DNA of 64,000 nt. It comes from JBDSWU01 sp038230395 (GTDB taxonomy: Bacteria; Patescibacteriota; Saccharimonadia; Saccharimonadales; UBA4665). Shown here one piece after another: positions 1 through 9,800 of the stretch; positions within the stretch are counted from its first letter, which is position 1, and the number at the start of each line of letters is the position of its first letter. The notes beneath the pieces are model-generated. The model searched no databases. It saw only the letters and a program-made list of their open reading frames with translations, and had not been told where the DNA came from. Both the position numbers and the translations under genes were made by a program. The DNA is taken from NCBI GenBank assembly GCA_038230395.1, contig JBBRNI010000001.1, forward strand, positions 186,001-250,000. Direction: 5' to 3'.

Positions 1-16
1 AGCGTACAAACTACTC

Positions 17-289
17 ATGCAACCCAATGGACCAGCTCAAAAATTCTATGAACAGCACGCCAAGATCCATGGTGTTAGTAAGCTTGATAGCGTAAAAGCC
101 TGGACAATAGAGCCGCTTGAAACGCAGAGTTGGGTGCATAGCGCCATACGTCCGAGTGTTCAGGATGCGGATCCGGAGAAGGGTTATGAAAAAGGCTATT
201 TTGATGACGGTGAATCAGTACGGGTATCACCGCCCACTAGTCTTTTATACATAGCTCGAGCTAGCAATCCCGAGAGTGCAATCCTATAG
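17..289 (+). CDS. hypothetical protein, possibly 5'-truncated by the window edge
   Basis: An open frame that runs unbroken to the window edge (codons from base 2), so the ATG at 17 may be internal and the gene may begin upstream. The visible 90 residues are polar, with a GYEKGYFDDGESV stretch, and show no membrane segment or motif that I recognise. It lies upstream of rpoB in the same direction; in many bacteria rplL occupies this place, but this is not L7/L12. Function unknown. Confidence 0.45.
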   Translation: MQPNGPAQKFYEQHAKIHGVSKLDSVKAWTIEPLETQSWVHSAIRPSVQDADPEKGYEKGYFDDGESVRVSPPTSLLYIARASNPESAIL

Positions 290-290
290 C

Positions 291-319
291 TTGACAGCAC
301 CGTTACGCTGGTGCATACT
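291..319 (+). promoter_or_regulatory. candidate rpoBC promoter
   Basis: A perfect -35 box TTGACA (291-296) is followed after 17 bases by CATACT (314-319), a 4/6 match to TATAAT. It begins right after the stop of the preceding gene and would give a leader of about 240 bases before rpoB. The leader holds a small hairpin (TCGACT 493-498 with AGTCGA 506-511) and no convincing open frame. The -35 is strong and the -10 weak. Confidence 0.45.
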
Positions 320-566
320 AATATCTAAGAAGTAGTATAAGCTGGGAAGCTTGTGTGGTAATTGCATCAGCCAAACATCCCCACTTAGTTAACCTTCGCG
401 CGAATCACTAACATAAGACACAAAAATTTATCGTAAAAATAACTAAGACCGGTAGCCTTGGGTTTTTTGAATGTTGCAACGCCTTCATACACTCGACTTG
501 GCTGTAGTCGAAGTTAGTCAACAGATAGAACGATCATTTACATAACAACGGGGGCACAGCGCGCAC

Positions 567-3500
567 ATGGCAAAGACATCACTATCAGCATCACCAAAGC
601 GAGTGTATTACACACAGCTTGACGATGCGCTTGAACTACCAAGCCTAGTAGATCACCAAAACAAGTCATTCCAATGGTTTGTCGAAGAAGGACTCAGCGA
701 ACTCCTCGCCGAGATAAGCCCAATCGATGATTACACAGGTGGCAAATTATCATTAAGTTTTAAAGATTACCACTTCGGTGACCCAAAGCTATCCGAAGCA
801 GAAGCTCGCGAGAATAACGTTAGCTACGAAGCGCCGCTAATGGCTAACGTCGAACTAGTTAACAAAATAACTGGTGAAGTTAAAGAGCAAGAGATCTACC
901 TGGGGGATTACCCATGGATGACCACTAGGGGTACATTTGTGATCAACGGCGCTGAGCGTGTGGTTGTGTCACAACTGATTCGTTCAGCTGGTGTGTTCTT
1001 CACGGCTGATCCTCATGGCGCGACGGCATTGTACGGAGCCAAAGTTATCCCCGGCCGTGGCGCATGGCTCGAATTTGAAACTGCCGCTAACGGTGCTTTG
1101 TACGTAAAGATTGATCGCAAGCGCAAAATCCCAGTTACTACACTGATGCGTGCTTTGGGTATGAACGAAGCTAAAATGAAAGAAACCTTTAAGCACGTTG
1201 ATACAGGCAAAACTAGTCACTTGGATATCACCCTCGAGAAAGACCCTAGTAAAGGTCAGAATGACGCCCTAATTGAAGTCTATCGCCGATTGCGTCCTGG
1301 TGATTTGGCGACTGTCGACAACGCCAAGGGCTTGATCGAGAATATGTTCTACAACTACAAGCGTTTTGACTTTAGCCGAGTTGGTCGCTACAAGATCAAC
1401 AAACGTTTGAACCTAGATGTGCCTAATACATTAGAAAACAGGATTATGCGCCTAGAGGATATTCAGGCCATTATCGCAGAAATTATTCGCCTCAATAACA
1501 GCCAGGAACCAGCTGACGACATCGATAGTTTGGCAAACCGCCGTGTCAAATTAGTTGGTGAGCTGGTTCAGCGCCAATTCCGCATTGGCTTACTACGTAT
1601 GGAGCGCAACACCAAGGACCGTATGAGCATGAGTGAAATCGAAACAGTCACACCAGGCCAGCTCATCAACGCTCGCCCAGTTGTTGCCGCTGTCCGTGAA
1701 TTCTTTGCTAGCTCACAACTGTCACAGTTTATGGACCAAATTAATCCACTATCTGAATTGGCTCATAAGCGCCGCTTGAGTTCAATGGGCCCAGGTGGTT
1801 TGTCTCGTGAGCGCGCTGGCTTCGAAGTCCGTGACGCCCATGCCACACACTATGGCCGTATCTGCGCCGTCGAAACACCAGAAGGCGCCAACATTGGTTT
1901 AGTGCTTAACTTAGCTAACTATGCTCGTGTCAACGACTACGGTTTCATTGAAACACCGTATCGTAAGGTTGTTAAAGGCAAAGTTACCAACGAAATTGTC
2001 TACATGGACGCCTACGAAGAAGAAACCGCCGTCGTAGCCGGTGGTGGCAGCTTGATTGACCCCAAAACTATGAAGTTTGTCGAAGATCGTGTCAGTGGTC
2101 GTTCCCGCCTCAAATCATCTGAAGTTGACGCCAATGATGTCACGCACATCGATGCCGCCCGTAACCAAATTATTGGTTCTAGCGCTGGTTTGATTCCATT
2201 CATCGAAAAGAACTATGTCTACCGCTCACTGATGGGTAGTAACCAGCAGCGCCAGGCAGTACCACTAATTGTTCCTCAGAGCCCAATCGTTGGCACCGGT
2301 CTTGAAACATCAGCTGCCCGTAACACTGGTCAAGTTGTGTTAGCTGAAGCAGATGGTGAAGTCACCAAAGCTACTGCCGGACAGGTGATTGTTAAGTACA
2401 AAAACGGACCTGTGACATATGAACCACTGCGTTTCGTCCGTTCTAACGAAGGTACCAGCGTCAACCAAAAAGTGGTTGTAACGACTGGCGACACTGTTAA
2501 GACAGGTGACGTTTTGATTGAGGGTATGTCAATTGATGGTGGTGAACTAGCCCTTGGTAAGGACCTCATTGTGGCCTTCATGCCATGGGCAGGTTACAAC
2601 TTTGAGGACGCTATCATCATCAGTCGCAAATTAGTCGAAGATGACACTTTAACATCAGTGCACATTGTTGACTTTATGATTGAAGTCCGCGAAACCAAGC
2701 TTGGACCTGAAGTTGTCACTAGAGACATTCCAAATGTCTCCGAAGAGACATTAAGACACCTCGATGATGACGGTATTGTCCGCATCGGTGCCGAAGTTCA
2801 CCCTGGTGACATTTTGGTAGGCAAGATTACCCCTAAGGGCGAGCAAGAGCTCAGCTCTGAGGAGCGTTTACTCCGTGCTATCTTCGGTGAAAAAGCCAAG
2901 GAAGTCCGCGATACCTCACAGCGCATGAGTAACGGTAAGCATGGTAAAGTCGTGGGTGTCAAGGTCTTCTCCCGTGAGAACGGCCATGAGCTCAAGGCTG
3001 GTGTCATCATGCAAATCCAGGTTTTCGTAGCGCAAATGCGAAAGATAGCTGTTGGTGATAAACTCGGTGGTCGTCACGGTAACAAGGGTGTTATCGCCCG
3101 TATTTTACCTGTAGAAGATATGCCATTCATGGAAGATGGTACTCCAACTGACATCGTTTTGAACCCGCTTGGTGTCCCATCTCGTATGAACATCGGCCAG
3201 TTGTTTGAGACCCACCTTGGTATGGCTGCCCGTGCGCTTGGACTTAAAGTTGCCAGTCCATCATTTAACGGCGTACCAGTTACCAAAATTCAGGAATTAC
3301 TCAAAGAAGCAGGCTTCCCAGAAGATGGTAAGCAATATCTATTTGATGGTCGAACAGGTGAACGTTTCATGGAACGTACCACAGTTGGTAGCATGTACAT
3401 GATTAAGCTTAATCACATGGTCGCTGACAAGATTCACGCTCGTTCAACCGGTCCATACACTATGGTTACACAACAACCACTGGGTGGTAAGGCTCAAAAC

Positions 3501-3983
3501 GGTGGACAGCGCTTTGGTGAAATGGAAGTCTGGGCGCTCGAAGCTTACGGCGCTGCCAGTACCCTCCAAGAGATGCTTACTATTAAGTCGGATGATGTCT
3601 ACGGACGTTCAAAGGCCTATGAGTCGATCATCAAAAAGACTGAGATTGTCGGGCCAAAGGTTCCTGAAAGCTTTAACGTGCTTGTCAAAGAGCTGCAAGG
3701 CCTCGGCCTGAAAGTTGACTTAGTTCACTCCAACACCCTCGTTGATGCTGAAGAAGTACTAGCAACTAACATTCACGAAGAGGCTACACACCCGGCTGAA
3801 ATAGACGTGCCACAGGCTGCTATCTCAGAAATTGATGTTACAGAAGAAGCTGCGGTAAGTGACGAATTCGCGATCGTAGATGTTGATGATGATATGGTTA
3901 CTAACAATGATGACACAGCTGCTGCCAACGACGATGACGTCGCCTTAGTAGCTGCTGATAATGATGAAAGTGAGGAAGCGTAA
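567..3983 (+). CDS. rpoB: DNA-directed RNA polymerase subunit beta
   Basis: The beta subunit of RNA polymerase forms the catalytic cleft with beta'. The 1138 residues are near the usual length for a compact RpoB. Family landmarks are visible: the rifampicin-pocket segment (SQFMDQINPLSELAHKRRLS), RDAHATHYGRICAVETPEG, GYNFEDAIIIS, GDKLGGRHGNKGV and, near the end, GGQRFGEMEVWALEAYGA. The last ~70 residues form an acidic Asp/Glu/Ala tail with no counterpart in model enzymes. rpoC starts 2 bases after the stop, so the two are co-transcribed. No rplJ-rplL precedes it inside the window. The start at 567 lacks a clear Shine-Dalgarno (only a G run at 550-554) but agrees with the start of homology. Confidence 0.97.
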   Translation: MAKTSLSASPKRVYYTQLDDALELPSLVDHQNKSFQWFVEEGLSELLAEISPIDDYTGGKLSLSFKDYHFGDPKLSEAEARENNVSYEAPLMANVELVNKITGEVKEQEIYLGDYPWMTTRGTFVINGAERVVVSQLIRSAGVFFTADPHGATALYGAKVIPGRGAWLEFETAANGALYVKIDRKRKIPVTTLMRALGMNEAKMKETFKHVDTGKTSHLDITLEKDPSKGQNDALIEVYRRLRPGDLATVDNAKGLIENMFYNYKRFDFSRVGRYKINKRLNLDVPNTLENRIMRLEDIQAIIAEIIRLNNSQEPADDIDSLANRRVKLVGELVQRQFRIGLLRMERNTKDRMSMSEIETVTPGQLINARPVVAAVREFFASSQLSQFMDQINPLSELAHKRRLSSMGPGGLSRERAGFEVRDAHATHYGRICAVETPEGANIGLVLNLANYARVNDYGFIETPYRKVVKGKVTNEIVYMDAYEEETAVVAGGGSLIDPKTMKFVEDRVSGRSRLKSSEVDANDVTHIDAARNQIIGSSAGLIPFIEKNYVYRSLMGSNQQRQAVPLIVPQSPIVGTGLETSAARNTGQVVLAEADGEVTKATAGQVIVKYKNGPVTYEPLRFVRSNEGTSVNQKVVVTTGDTVKTGDVLIEGMSIDGGELALGKDLIVAFMPWAGYNFEDAIIISRKLVEDDTLTSVHIVDFMIEVRETKLGPEVVTRDIPNVSEETLRHLDDDGIVRIGAEVHPGDILVGKITPKGEQELSSEERLLRAIFGEKAKEVRDTSQRMSNGKHGKVVGVKVFSRENGHELKAGVIMQIQVFVAQMRKIAVGDKLGGRHGNKGVIARILPVEDMPFMEDGTPTDIVLNPLGVPSRMNIGQLFETHLGMAARALGLKVASPSFNGVPVTKIQELLKEAGFPEDGKQYLFDGRTGERFMERTTVGSMYMIKLNHMVADKIHARSTGPYTMVTQQPLGGKAQNGGQRFGEMEVWALEAYGAASTLQEMLTIKSDDVYGRSKAYESIIKKTEIVGPKVPESFNVLVKELQGLGLKVDLVHSNTLVDAEEVLATNIHEEATHPAEIDVPQAAISEIDVTEEAAVSDEFAIVDVDDDMVTNNDDTAAANDDDVALVAADNDESEEA

Positions 3984-3985
3984 TT

Positions 3986-6900
3986 ATGGGTCCACGATAC
4001 GCCAATGCACCAACCGGTACTGATATTGCCGATTTTGACGCTGTCCGTCTAGCGGTTGCCAGCCCTCAAGATATTACTGACTGGAGTTACGGCGAGGTTA
4101 CCAAACCGGAAACCATCAACTACCGTACTCAAAAACCTGAACGCGATGGTCTGTTCTGCGAGCGAATTTTCGGTCCAGTTAAAGACATCAATCCGCACGA
4201 CGCAAAATATAAGGGTGTCCGCTCACGCGAAGCTGCTGTCGACAAGAACGGCGAGCTAGTAACACGCTCTATCGTTCGTCGTGAACGCATGGGTCACATT
4301 AATTTAGCTGTACCTGTTGCCCACATTTGGTTCCTCCGTGGTACGCCGTCTGCAATGGGCTTATTGCTTGGTATGACTGTCAAGAACTTAGAGCGTGTCG
4401 CTTATTTTGCCAGTTACGTCATTAAGACTGTCAACATGGAAAAGCGCGATACGTTGTTGCATGACAAAGAGGCTGAATTCTCAGCTGCCAAAGAAGCTAT
4501 TAAGCACCGTTACGAAAAGGAAGCCGAAGCTGAAGACGCTAACGTCAAAGCTCTGGCCGAACTACAAACTAAAGAAATTGAAGAAGTTACCGTTGACTTC
4601 GAAGCCTACAAAGCTCAGCTGGTTGCGCTTAACAAGCTTAGCCTGATCAACGAAACTGACTTCCGTGCCTTGCCTGATGACCTCCGTGCAATTGTCACGG
4701 TTGGTATGGGCGGCGCAGCGCTCAAAGACCTGCTGACCGCCATCAACTTGAAAGAACTCATTGCTGAGTTAAGCGCTGAAGCTGAAGACGCCAAGGGTCA
4801 ACGCAAGAAGAAGCTGATGAAGCGCCTGCGTTTGCTCGAGAGTATGCACCGTGCTGGAATATTGCCAGGCTCCATGTGTGTTTCCGTTTTGCCGGTCATC
4901 CCTCCGGATCTTCGCCCAATGGTGCAGCTTACTGGTGGTCGTTTCGCAACCTCTGACCTAAATGACCTTTACCGCCGCGTCATCAACCGCAACAACCGGC
5001 TCAAGAAGCTAATGGATTTGAACGCTCCCGAAGTTATACGACGTAACGAGCAACGCATGCTGCAAGAGGCTGTTGATGCTCTGATTGATAACAACAATGC
5101 TCGCAGTGGTCGCGCGGTTGCCGCTACTGGCCAGCGCCGCCGCCTCAAGTCACTAAGTGACATGCTCAAGGGCAAGCAGGGTCGCTTCCGCCAGAACTTA
5201 CTTGGTAAGCGTGTTGATTACTCAGGACGATCAGTTATTGTTGCTGGTCCTGAGCTCAAAATCCATCAGTGTGGACTGCCAAAAATGATGGCCCTTGAGC
5301 TGTTTAAGCCATTCGTTATTGGTGAGCTCATTTTCCGCGAACAAGCTCACAACATTCGTAGCGCTAGTCGCTTGATTGAAATGGGTGAGACTATGGTTTG
5401 GGATGCGCTTGACGAAGTCATTAAAGGCAAGTACGTGCTCCTCAACCGTGCTCCATCATTGCACCGTTTGTCCATCCAGGCTTTCCAGCCAGTACTGATC
5501 GAAGGTCGTGCGATTCAGTTGCACCCCCTCGTCTGTAAAGGCTTTAATGCCGACTTTGATGGTGACCAAATGGCCGTTCACTTACCACTTTCTGACAAAG
5601 CTCAGGCTGAGGCTCGGGACATCATGGCTGCTAACCGCAACTTGCTAAAGCCAGCTGATGGTTCACCTATTTTGCACATTGAGCAAGATATTGTCCTCGG
5701 TTGTTACTACTTAACATATGAGCGCGCTATTAACGATGCTTCTAAGCCCAAGGGCTTCTCGAGCATTGCTGAAGCCCAAATGGCTCTAGACGCTGGAAGT
5801 GTAAACTTACAGAGTTACGTTCGTATGCCATTCCGCGGCGAAATTCGTACTACCACGTTAGGACGAGTCTTGTTTAACGAAACCTTCCCTGATGATTTCC
5901 CATTCCAAGATGAGGCCATGACCAAGAAACGCCTACAGAAGGTGATGGGTCAGGTCTACGCGCAGTATGGTCAAGAAAAGACCGCCGAAATCGCCGATGA
6001 CCTTAAAGACGTTGGCTTTTACTATGCCACACTGTCAGGCATTAGCATGGGCATGGGTGACTTTGAATCCATTGTTGGTATGGATAAAGTTGTTGATGGC
6101 GGCGAAGAACGCGCCGCAGCCATTGCTGGCCAATTTGAGCAAGGTTTCATCACCGAAGAAGAGCGTTACCGCTTAACTGTAGATAACTGGACTAAAGTTG
6201 ATGCACACGTACAGGACATGTTGACCAAGCAAATGGTTGGTCGAGACTCATCCATGGCTATTGCCATAACCTCTGGTGCTCGTGGTAATATCGGCCAGAT
6301 GAAAAACGCCGTTGGTATGCTCGGTGTCCAATCTGATGCTACTGGTGGTGCTATCGAACTTCCAATCAAGTCTGGCTATGTCCAAGGACTCAACCCACTC
6401 GAATACTTTACCGGTACCCGTGGTACTCGTAAGGCTTTGATCGACATTGCTCTTAAGACTGCCGACGCCGGGTACCTTACCCGTCGTCTAGTCGATGTGT
6501 CCCAAGATGTCTTTACGCTCAATGACGATACTATCGACCCAGGTTTCGCAATGCTTCGAATCGACGCCGCGACGATTGGTGTGCCATATGCTTCACGTTT
6601 ACTCGGTCGCTTCGCCGCCGAAAATGTTAAGGGCCACATCAAGTCTGGTGAAATGTTCACGGCCGCTGTCGCCGAAGCTATCATGGCCGACGAGTCACTC
6701 GATGGCATCAAAATCATGAGCGCCCTCAGTTGTACTAATGTCCGTGGTGTTTCTCAGAAATCTTACGGTGTTGACCCAGCTACCGGCTTGATTGTTGCTG
6801 ACCGTCACCCTATTGGTGTCATCGCTGCTCAGTCAATTGGTGAGCCAGGCACACAGCTAAGTTTGGACTCTAAGCACCGTGGTGGTGGCGTTTTGGCTGA

Positions 6901-7846
6901 TGATTCAGCCCAAGGTCTGTCACGTATTGAAGAGCTCTTTGAAGTACGTACTCCGAAGGGTCAAGCCTACCTGACAGAAATTGCTGGCCTAGCCAACGTT
7001 TGGGAAGAGGGTGATCACTACGTTGTTCAGGTCACCGCTGACGCTACTAAGAACGTCACGCTAGAGCTTGGTGAGCGTAAAGCTAACCTCAAGTCCGGCA
7101 CTGATGTTAACGTTGGCGACGTCGTGGCTTCACTTGATGACAAGTCTGAACCACTGATCGCGCCAATGGCTGGTACGGTTGAATTCACAAAAAAACAGGT
7201 GATCATCAGCCCTACCAAACACAGCGTAGTCAAGTACGAAATCCCTGGATTCAAGCAGCTAACAGTGCTTGACGGTGATACCGTCATCCCTGGTCAACGT
7301 TTGACTAATGGTTCGATAAACCTGCAAGACCTCATGCGTCTGCAAGGCGTGGAATCAACACAGCGCTACGTCATGAACGAGATCCTTAGCATCTTCGCCG
7401 GCCAAGGCCAGAACATCGCTGACAAGCACCTTGAAATCATCGTGCGCCAGATGTTTAGCCGCGTTCAAATCGAAGACGTTGGTGATAGTGACTTCGTAAC
7501 TGGTGATGTTAGTAGCAAATTAGCTGTCGTTGAAGCCAACGAAGCGCTGACAACCGATGGTAAGTCGCCTGCTCAGTACACCCAGCTGTTGCTTGGTATT
7601 ACCAAAGCATCGCTGTCGACTGATTCATTCTTGAGCGCCGCATCCTTCCAGGACACTACTCGAGTCTTGATCGGCGCAGCTACATCAGGTAAGATTGACC
7701 GCCTGTACGGTCTCAAAGAAAACGTTATTTTGGGCCGCAAGATCCCCGTCGGAACTGGCGCCAAATATGATGACGATGAGACTGAAGACGATCTCGATGC
7801 CGAAGCTGAGACGCTGATTGGCGCCGAAGCTACTGCAGAAGTCTAA
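3986..7846 (+). CDS. rpoC: DNA-directed RNA polymerase subunit beta' with degenerate zinc sites
   Basis: The beta' subunit carries the active-site Mg motif NADFDGDQMAVH around residue 520, the clamp sequence RRERMGHI, the bridge/trigger-loop region (TSGARGNIGQM) and GVIAAQSIGEPGTQL. It is 1286 residues and ends in an acidic tail. Both structural zinc sites known from bacterial RpoC look lost. The N-terminal ribbon (normally C-x-C...C-x2-C before VTRSxVRRERMGH) reads PHDAKYKG...DKNGELVTRS with no cysteine. The second site keeps one Cys (SALSCTNVRG) but has VSQKSYG where family members have VCxKCYG. Coupled to rpoB and followed by a strong terminator. Confidence 0.97.
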   Translation: MGPRYANAPTGTDIADFDAVRLAVASPQDITDWSYGEVTKPETINYRTQKPERDGLFCERIFGPVKDINPHDAKYKGVRSREAAVDKNGELVTRSIVRRERMGHINLAVPVAHIWFLRGTPSAMGLLLGMTVKNLERVAYFASYVIKTVNMEKRDTLLHDKEAEFSAAKEAIKHRYEKEAEAEDANVKALAELQTKEIEEVTVDFEAYKAQLVALNKLSLINETDFRALPDDLRAIVTVGMGGAALKDLLTAINLKELIAELSAEAEDAKGQRKKKLMKRLRLLESMHRAGILPGSMCVSVLPVIPPDLRPMVQLTGGRFATSDLNDLYRRVINRNNRLKKLMDLNAPEVIRRNEQRMLQEAVDALIDNNNARSGRAVAATGQRRRLKSLSDMLKGKQGRFRQNLLGKRVDYSGRSVIVAGPELKIHQCGLPKMMALELFKPFVIGELIFREQAHNIRSASRLIEMGETMVWDALDEVIKGKYVLLNRAPSLHRLSIQAFQPVLIEGRAIQLHPLVCKGFNADFDGDQMAVHLPLSDKAQAEARDIMAANRNLLKPADGSPILHIEQDIVLGCYYLTYERAINDASKPKGFSSIAEAQMALDAGSVNLQSYVRMPFRGEIRTTTLGRVLFNETFPDDFPFQDEAMTKKRLQKVMGQVYAQYGQEKTAEIADDLKDVGFYYATLSGISMGMGDFESIVGMDKVVDGGEERAAAIAGQFEQGFITEEERYRLTVDNWTKVDAHVQDMLTKQMVGRDSSMAIAITSGARGNIGQMKNAVGMLGVQSDATGGAIELPIKSGYVQGLNPLEYFTGTRGTRKALIDIALKTADAGYLTRRLVDVSQDVFTLNDDTIDPGFAMLRIDAATIGVPYASRLLGRFAAENVKGHIKSGEMFTAAVAEAIMADESLDGIKIMSALSCTNVRGVSQKSYGVDPATGLIVADRHPIGVIAAQSIGEPGTQLSLDSKHRGGGVLADDSAQGLSRIEELFEVRTPKGQAYLTEIAGLANVWEEGDHYVVQVTADATKNVTLELGERKANLKSGTDVNVGDVVASLDDKSEPLIAPMAGTVEFTKKQVIISPTKHSVVKYEIPGFKQLTVLDGDTVIPGQRLTNGSINLQDLMRLQGVESTQRYVMNEILSIFAGQGQNIADKHLEIIVRQMFSRVQIEDVGDSDFVTGDVSSKLAVVEANEALTTDGKSPAQYTQLLLGITKASLSTDSFLSAASFQDTTRVLIGAATSGKIDRLYGLKENVILGRKIPVGTGAKYDDDETEDDLDAEAETLIGAEATAEV

Positions 7847-7866
7847 ATAACTTCTATCGGCCTCAA

Positions 7867-7894
7867 AAACCCGCTCCTCATCGAGCGGGTTTTT
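7867..7894 (+). terminator. rho-independent terminator of rpoBC
   Basis: A 9-bp perfect stem AACCCGCTC (7868-7876) with GAGCGGGTT (7883-7891), a 6-base loop, then a T run. It lies 20 bases after the rpoC stop. Confidence 0.92.
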
Positions 7895-7918
7895 ATAAAT
7901 AAGCGTGTTGTTGATATG

Positions 7919-8090
7919 AATCGCATCGCTGTAATGGGAAAAAGGCAGTTTGCTCCTGATAGTGTCGTTTATCTCTATGCTTTTTACAGATATATAAAAA
8001 AAGTACATAATTTTGTACATATCTATTAGAGTGGTCTATGCCAAAGTGTACTTTTTAGTGTACCTTTTAGTGTACTCTTTAGCGGATACC
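7919..8090. repeat. degenerate copy of the intergenic inverted-repeat element
   Basis: This fills most of the 389-base gap between rpoC and rpsL. Bases 7919-7938 match 18 of 20 bases of the terminal repeat of the element at 23613-23886. Bases 8031-8048 match 15 of 18 bases of that element's internal palindrome arm, and CTTTAGCGGATACC (8077-8090) resembles its other arm. Between the arms lie near-tandem copies of TTTTAGTGTAC. No right terminal repeat is recognisable, so this looks like a decayed copy. The rest of the gap (8091-8235) holds only a possible rpsL promoter: TTGATC 8123-8128, 17 bases, TAATGT 8146-8151. Confidence 0.55.
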
Positions 8091-8235
8091 GCCTTTTCGC
8101 ATAAGCCCAACTAGCAAGCCTCTTGATCAGAGCACATATATCTGTTAATGTATTAGCATAGTAATTAAGTGATCCGAGCCCTCCAGTTGGCATACTGGTT
8201 GCAGCAGCAGACCACAGACCGTAAAGGGAGCATGA

Positions 8236-8649
8236 ATGCCAACAATCAATCAGTTAGTGCGCAAGCCACGCACCAAGGTTACTTCGAAATCGAAGTCTCC
8301 CGCCATGCAACGCGTTACTAATAACCTTAAAACTCGTAACTACGAAAAGCCAGCGCCGTTTAAGCGCGGCGTTTGCGTTAAGGTTACGACTAAAACACCA
8401 AAGAAGCCTAACAGTGCTCTTCGTAAGGTTGCCCGGGTGCGCCTAAGCAACGGCTACGAAGTCTGGGCTTACATTGGTGGCGAAGGTCACAACTTGCAGG
8501 AAGACGCTGTCGTCTTAGTCCGTGGTGGTCGCGTCAAGGATCTTCCTGGTGTGCGCTACCACATTGTTCGTGGTAGCCTAGACCTTCAGGGTGTCAACAA
8601 CCGCAAACAGGGCCGTAGCAAATATGGTACTAAGAAAGAGAGCAAGTAA
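8236..8649 (+). CDS. rpsL: 30S ribosomal protein S12
   Basis: S12 lines the decoding centre. Hallmarks: MPTINQLVRKPR at the start, KTPKKPNSALRKVARVRLSNG (with the lysine linked to streptomycin response in the family) and PGVRYHIVRG. At 137 residues it is slightly longer than usual because of a basic C-terminus. A ribosome binding site (AAGGGAGC) precedes the ATG. The last base of its stop is the first base of the rpsG ATG, so the two genes are translationally coupled. Confidence 0.97.
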   Translation: MPTINQLVRKPRTKVTSKSKSPAMQRVTNNLKTRNYEKPAPFKRGVCVKVTTKTPKKPNSALRKVARVRLSNGYEVWAYIGGEGHNLQEDAVVLVRGGRVKDLPGVRYHIVRGSLDLQGVNNRKQGRSKYGTKKESK

Positions 8650-9128
8650 TGCCACGTAAAAAGACCGCCTCACTGGTACGCGAAGTCGCTCCAGATCGCC
8701 TTTACAACTCTATTCAAGTACAAAAGCTTATTAACCGTGTCATGAATGATGGTAAAAAGCAGATTGCTGAACGCCTAGTATATGGTGGTATGCAAAAAGC
8801 AGCTGATCGCCTCAAGGTTGATAATCCTCACGATGTTTTTGAACAGGCTATGAAGAACATTACGCCTCACATGGAGACTCGTTCCCGACGTGTCGGTGGT
8901 GCTAACTATCAGATTCCATTCGAAGTCAAGGGTCAGCGTCAACAACACCTGACCATTATGTGGTTTGTAGCTGCTTGTCGCAGCAAAAAGGGCATGAGCA
9001 TGATGGATCGCATCGCAATTGAACTTCAGGACGCATATAACGGTCAAGGTACTTCGGTCAAGAAGCGTGAAGACACACACAAGATGGCAGATGCCAACCG
9101 TGCGTTTGCTCACTTCGCCCGCACTTAA
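8649..9128 (+). CDS. rpsG: 30S ribosomal protein S7
   Basis: S7 nucleates assembly of the 30S head by binding the 3' domain of 16S rRNA. The 159-residue protein has the family start MPRKK, the MNDGKKQIAERLVYGGM helix, the ETRSRRVGGANYQIPFEV beta hairpin and a C-terminal HKMADANRAFAHFA. It overlaps rpsL by one base (TAATG) and is followed by a terminator, so rpsL-rpsG form a two-gene unit here instead of running on into fusA. Confidence 0.97.
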   Translation: MPRKKTASLVREVAPDRLYNSIQVQKLINRVMNDGKKQIAERLVYGGMQKAADRLKVDNPHDVFEQAMKNITPHMETRSRRVGGANYQIPFEVKGQRQQHLTIMWFVAACRSKKGMSMMDRIAIELQDAYNGQGTSVKKREDTHKMADANRAFAHFART

Positions 9129-9144
9129 CGAGCTAAATAATGTT

Positions 9145-9175
9145 AACGGCTATTCTAAATTTGAATAGCCGTTTT
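9145..9175 (+). terminator. terminator after rpsG
   Basis: An 11-bp perfect stem AACGGCTATTC (9145-9155) with GAATAGCCGTT (9163-9173), a 7-base loop and trailing Ts. It overlaps the nominal upstream ATG of the next reading frame, which argues for a later start there. Confidence 0.85.
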
Positions 9176-9196
9176 AATTGTCCAGGAGATACAATA

Positions 9197-9688
9197 ATGC
9201 TTTTATTCTGTAAGGAAGCTGCCCAACCTCCATTACTGCATGAAGAGGTTGTAGAAATCAAATGGCTACCTGTAGTCGAGCAACGTAATCGACTGCACCG
9301 CGAAGCTATCAGCTTTGGTGTTGGTGTCGTGCTTTTCGGTCGTGATGGTCGGCATCAATCGTATAACTTTGGGAACTACGCGCCTGAGTCGTTTGATGAT
9401 GCAATTGAGCGTAGTCTTGGAAAAATAGGACCTCGGACAAAAAGTGAACATCGTAATTATCCAGAACGTACTGCTATCAGCTATGTAGATACTGCTGCCC
9501 ATGATGTATTCCCAGAAGAGTATCTACTTAAATTATTGGTCGAGATTGATCCACTAGTTCGTGACACCAATCAAGACGAGTCGAGTATTCCTGGTGTAAG
9601 GGTGGGCGAGATATTTCACGCCTTTTCTACTGTCGCTCCATTAGCTCACGGTAGGACTGAATTGGATGATAGCTACAACGTTGACTAG
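9197..9688 (+). CDS. hypothetical protein between rpsG and fusA
   Basis: I chose the ATG at 9197 (163 residues) over the in-frame ATG at 9140 because the earlier one falls in the rpsG terminator stem, and AGGAG (9184-9188) sits at proper distance before 9197. The protein is soluble, with a GVGVVLFGRDGR strand-turn, a central helix and an acidic end. No family recognised. Its place splits the usual rpsL-rpsG-fusA-tuf (str) operon. It could be a lineage-specific gene; no transposon marks are seen around it. Confidence 0.7.
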   Translation: MLLFCKEAAQPPLLHEEVVEIKWLPVVEQRNRLHREAISFGVGVVLFGRDGRHQSYNFGNYAPESFDDAIERSLGKIGPRTKSEHRNYPERTAISYVDTAAHDVFPEEYLLKLLVEIDPLVRDTNQDESSIPGVRVGEIFHAFSTVAPLAHGRTELDDSYNVD

Positions 9689-9800
9689 TTGCTTTTTGGT
9701 CAGAAATCAGTCACAATAACAGATAACGCAGAGAGCACTTTTGTTAAAGTTGTCCTCGGTTTATATCAGTACATCTAATTTGAATAGGTAGCATAGACAT